NCBI GenBank assembly: GCA_023853785.1
Contig: JAJIRX010000536.1
Coordinates: 1-10,332, forward strand
DNA length: 10,332 nucleotides
DNA from: Psilocybe azurescens
Taxonomy: Eukaryota > Basidiomycota > Agaricomycetes > Agaricales > Agrocybaceae
Direction of reading: 5' to 3'
Part shown: piece by piece, positions 8,442 through 10,332 of the stretch
Position numbering within the stretch: the stretch's first letter is position 1
How the letters are laid out: every line of letters starts with the position of its first letter
The notes under the pieces: model-generated
The model's database searches: none
Told to the model about the DNA's origin: nothing
Seen by the model: the letters and a program-made list of their open reading frames with translations, nothing else
Position numbers and translations under genes: made by a program

Positions 8442-9737
8442 ATGTCTCTTGCCAATGAAGCCGCACTCGTTGATGCGCCTTTGACTCGTAACCACTTAGC
8501 GGACTATAATCCCACCGATGATATTCTGGCTAATACACGTATAACTCTAACAACGTTGGAAGCTGTTTGTGGTTTCGTTCCAGTTCCGGCTCTTGCAAAG
8601 GTGGTCAACGTTCTATGCTCCATTATCAAGATCGCCGAGGTGAGTAAAATTGTTTCATTGGCATAAGTGTCGAGGAACTTATGTGAGCAAACAAGGACAC
8701 GAGAAACAACTCTTCGGAACGTATGGATCTCATCCAAACAGCGCGGATGGTTGTCAAATCCATCAACGATTCTTGTACTAAGATCTCTGCCAGGGGAAGA
8801 TATTTCTGCGGATCTGATGGCATACGTTGAAGGCCTAGTCAAGTATGGCGAAGCACGAATCGCTCAGTGTCGTGCCCGAGCTGAAATGCTGCTATAGAAC
8901 TTTAAACCAGGTCGAGATAACTTGTCAATTAATGAGTGGCAGGTCTTGGTGGAAACGGGCTTTGGTCAACAGTACCGAAAAACGATTGATTGGAAGCTTG
9001 AAGGAGCAGATGATGCAGGCGCAAGCCGTATTTCAGGTTAGTTCTGTGTGCTTGATGACGCATTCAAAAATTTCCTGACGGGTTTTCTATATTTGAACAG
9101 AATCAGGTCATTGTGTCTATTAGTCAAGGGGTCAAATGCATAAAGGATGCTATTGATGACAATGCCCCCACATCTGATTCGACAGCCTTTCAGGTGTCAG
9201 TCGAGGCTGGGAACATTCTTGCCTCTGGAGATAATGCATTCGTCTACGGCAGTGGGGATATCAAAATGAGATCGATATATTACGGGCCTCCACCCCAGGC
9301 CGTCAAGTCATCCGCTTCCGATGAGGCTCAGTCCACCACCAATGTATTTCAGTCCGCCACGCATGATATTCAGTCCGCTACAGGAACATTCAGACCAGTC
9401 GTAACACGTGGAATAAATGCCTCTGGTCGCAATGCTATGGTGATCAACAGTGGCAATGTCGTCACCACCAGCACACATAATGCCAATGCTGCCCCAGCCT
9501 CTGTGCCGCAGGCTTCTGACCCTGAGGGCAACAACGAAATCAGAGCGCTAGTTAGGAGTCTTATTGCCTCTAAAATATCCCCAATGATAAGTGAGTTCAT
9601 TGCTATAGTACGAAATTGTAGTCATCAGACATCTTATCGAGTAATGCCTTCCACCTTTAGGCCACTCGGTTAATCCCCCAATAGCAAGGGCGGCTACTAG
9701 AGGCCCAGCCCGAGCGGCCGCCAAATCAACCGCCTAG
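8442..9737 (+). CDS. Gene C: HeLo/MLKL-like helical-bundle protein with repeated C-terminal motif, about 350 aa
   Basis: Exons: 8442-8639, 8696-8842, 8898-9036, 9101-9590, 9661-9737; donors GTGAGT, GTATGG, GTTAGT, GTGAGT; phases agree. Residues 1 to about 180 resemble the four-helix N-terminal domain of fungal MLKL/HeLo-like and STAND proteins: GFVPVPAL at 44-51, an RNNSSERMDL helix, SGRSWWKRAL at 129-138, then a helix ending AVFQ. In known members this domain inserts into membranes and causes cell death. Residues 199-290 hold two copies of ASG-[DR]-NA-[FM]-V-x-x-SG-[DN]-[IV] and three heptads QS-x-T; the end is Arg/Ala-rich. No kinase, NTPase or repeat domain follows, so it looks like a stand-alone executor. 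Exon 2 has one indel near 8770-8790 (frame +1 or two bases lost). The first intron ends in AAG, which is acceptable but not ideal. Domain class fairly sure; activity inferred. Confidence 0.8.
9221..9262 (+). repeat. Coding repeat, ASG-x-NA motif copy 1 in gene C
   Basis: It codes ASGDNAFVYGSGDI (residues 203-216). Eight of 14 residues are identical to the second copy at 9419-9460, and most others are conservative changes. The two copies are about 66 residues apart. Confidence 0.75.
9329..9391 (+). repeat. Three tandem heptads (QS-x-T-x-x-[FI]) in gene C
   Basis: The 63 bases code QSTTNVF, QSATHDI and QSATGTF. Each unit begins CAGTCC, so the repeat is visible in the DNA as 21-base units. It lies between the two ASG-x-NA motifs. 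Confidence 0.8.
9419..9460 (+). repeat. Coding repeat, ASG-x-NA motif copy 2 in gene C
   Basis: It codes ASGRNAMVINSGNV (residues 269-282), followed by VTTSTHN. The SGNV-V-T-T piece resembles SGNV-T-T-T in the N-terminal region of gene B. Confidence 0.75.
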
Positions 9738-10332
9738 CAGTGTCTCTGGACCTTTTTGACATTCAGATTGGACTGAAATTATGTATACCAGTAGTAGTGG
9801 GTTATCTATTTTATTAGTAGGGGCTGTTGTTTCTCTCACTTCTTGGCAATGTTACATATGGACATACTTGGTTACTCGATTTTAGAGCGGTTTCCAGTAT
9901 ATGGACACCTGAATGGGTCTGGTTATTCATTAGTATGTTTGATAAGTAGTTTTAATGCGAGGCATTGTATGCACAAAGTTAAGATATCTTTCCTGTTCTC
10001 ATCGTCATCTGCTATCCTGCTGGAACTGTTGTTGTATGTTCCTATGCCTTGAGGATTGTACATTGTCGCCACTTCAAGTATGCCGATGATAAGTAAGTAT
10101 GCCATCTAGCTAAAATGATTCTACTTATGCTTTATGTCTCGAAGCCGCCTTACGTTCTGTGAATGACTACCTACGATAAAATTGTTCATGCGATGTGAGT
10201 TTGAGCTAGTGGTGAATTGATCTAAGTCTGATGGGCGCTTAAATGTTCGATACACGGGTCACGAGTCGCGACTAGTCATGTGAGCCACGATCGATCATCA
10301 GGACAAAGTGGCGATTCGCGTTTGTTACAATG
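9738..10332. other. Gene-free stretch after gene C to the window end
   Basis: No exon with recognisable features was found on either strand; open frames at 9843-10052 and 9923-10105 look random. The start is probably the gene C 3' untranslated region. A 10-base palindrome AGTCGCGACT lies near 10263-10272. The last 100 bases are richer in GC and could be approaching another promoter. Confidence 0.35.

Noticed and set aside
9843..10105. Overlapping open frames on both strands after gene C
   Set aside because: Both are short, without recognisable motifs or splice-linked partners.

Overview
The window looks like nuclear DNA of a filamentous basidiomycete, most likely an Agaricomycete (mushroom-type) fungus. 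The genes are split by many 51-98 nt introns with GT-AG ends. The two larger paralogues resemble a lineage-expanded Agaricomycete family of unknown function that I know from memory, and the last gene has an N-terminal helical-bundle domain typical of fungal cell-death and STAND-type proteins. No rRNA, tRNA, CRISPR or bacterial operon structure is visible. No search could be run, so family names rest on motif recognition.

Layout. 4-1589: a complete-ended Tc1/mariner element with TIRs of about 207 bp and a TA duplication, carrying a DD34E transposase gene broken by about eleven small indels. 1592-2314: no gene recognised. 2315-4200 (minus): gene A, nine exons, about 468 aa, orphan family. 4201-5303: intergenic region between the divergently transcribed genes A and B. 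5304-7197 (plus): gene B, eight exons, about 489 aa, a divergent paralogue of A with an added Ser/Thr/Asn/Gly-rich N-terminus. 7481-7812 (minus): a small unrecognised gene of about 110 aa. 7866-8284: two tandem diverged copies of a ~200 bp unit. 8442-9737 (plus): gene C, five exons, about 350 aa, a HeLo/MLKL-like four-helix-bundle protein with a C-terminal region holding a repeated ASG-x-NA-x-V motif. 9738-10332: no gene recognised.

How they may work together. Gene C has the layout of fungal cell-death executors (helical membrane-targeting domain, then a repeated Gly/Asn motif that could be amyloid-forming). Gene B has an N-terminal stretch with a similar SGNV-T-T signature. Fungal amyloid-signalling loci pair a sensor carrying the motif at its N-terminus with an executor carrying it at its C-terminus, so B/C (with A as a paralogue lacking this stretch) is a candidate undescribed pair. 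This is inference only.

A quality warning: every recognisable coding region contains at least one frame break, and most are explained by one missing base in a homopolymer, with no in-frame nonsense codon along the inferred reading paths. This pattern fits uncorrected long-read consensus errors at least as well as gene decay, so none of these genes should be called dead without read-level checking.
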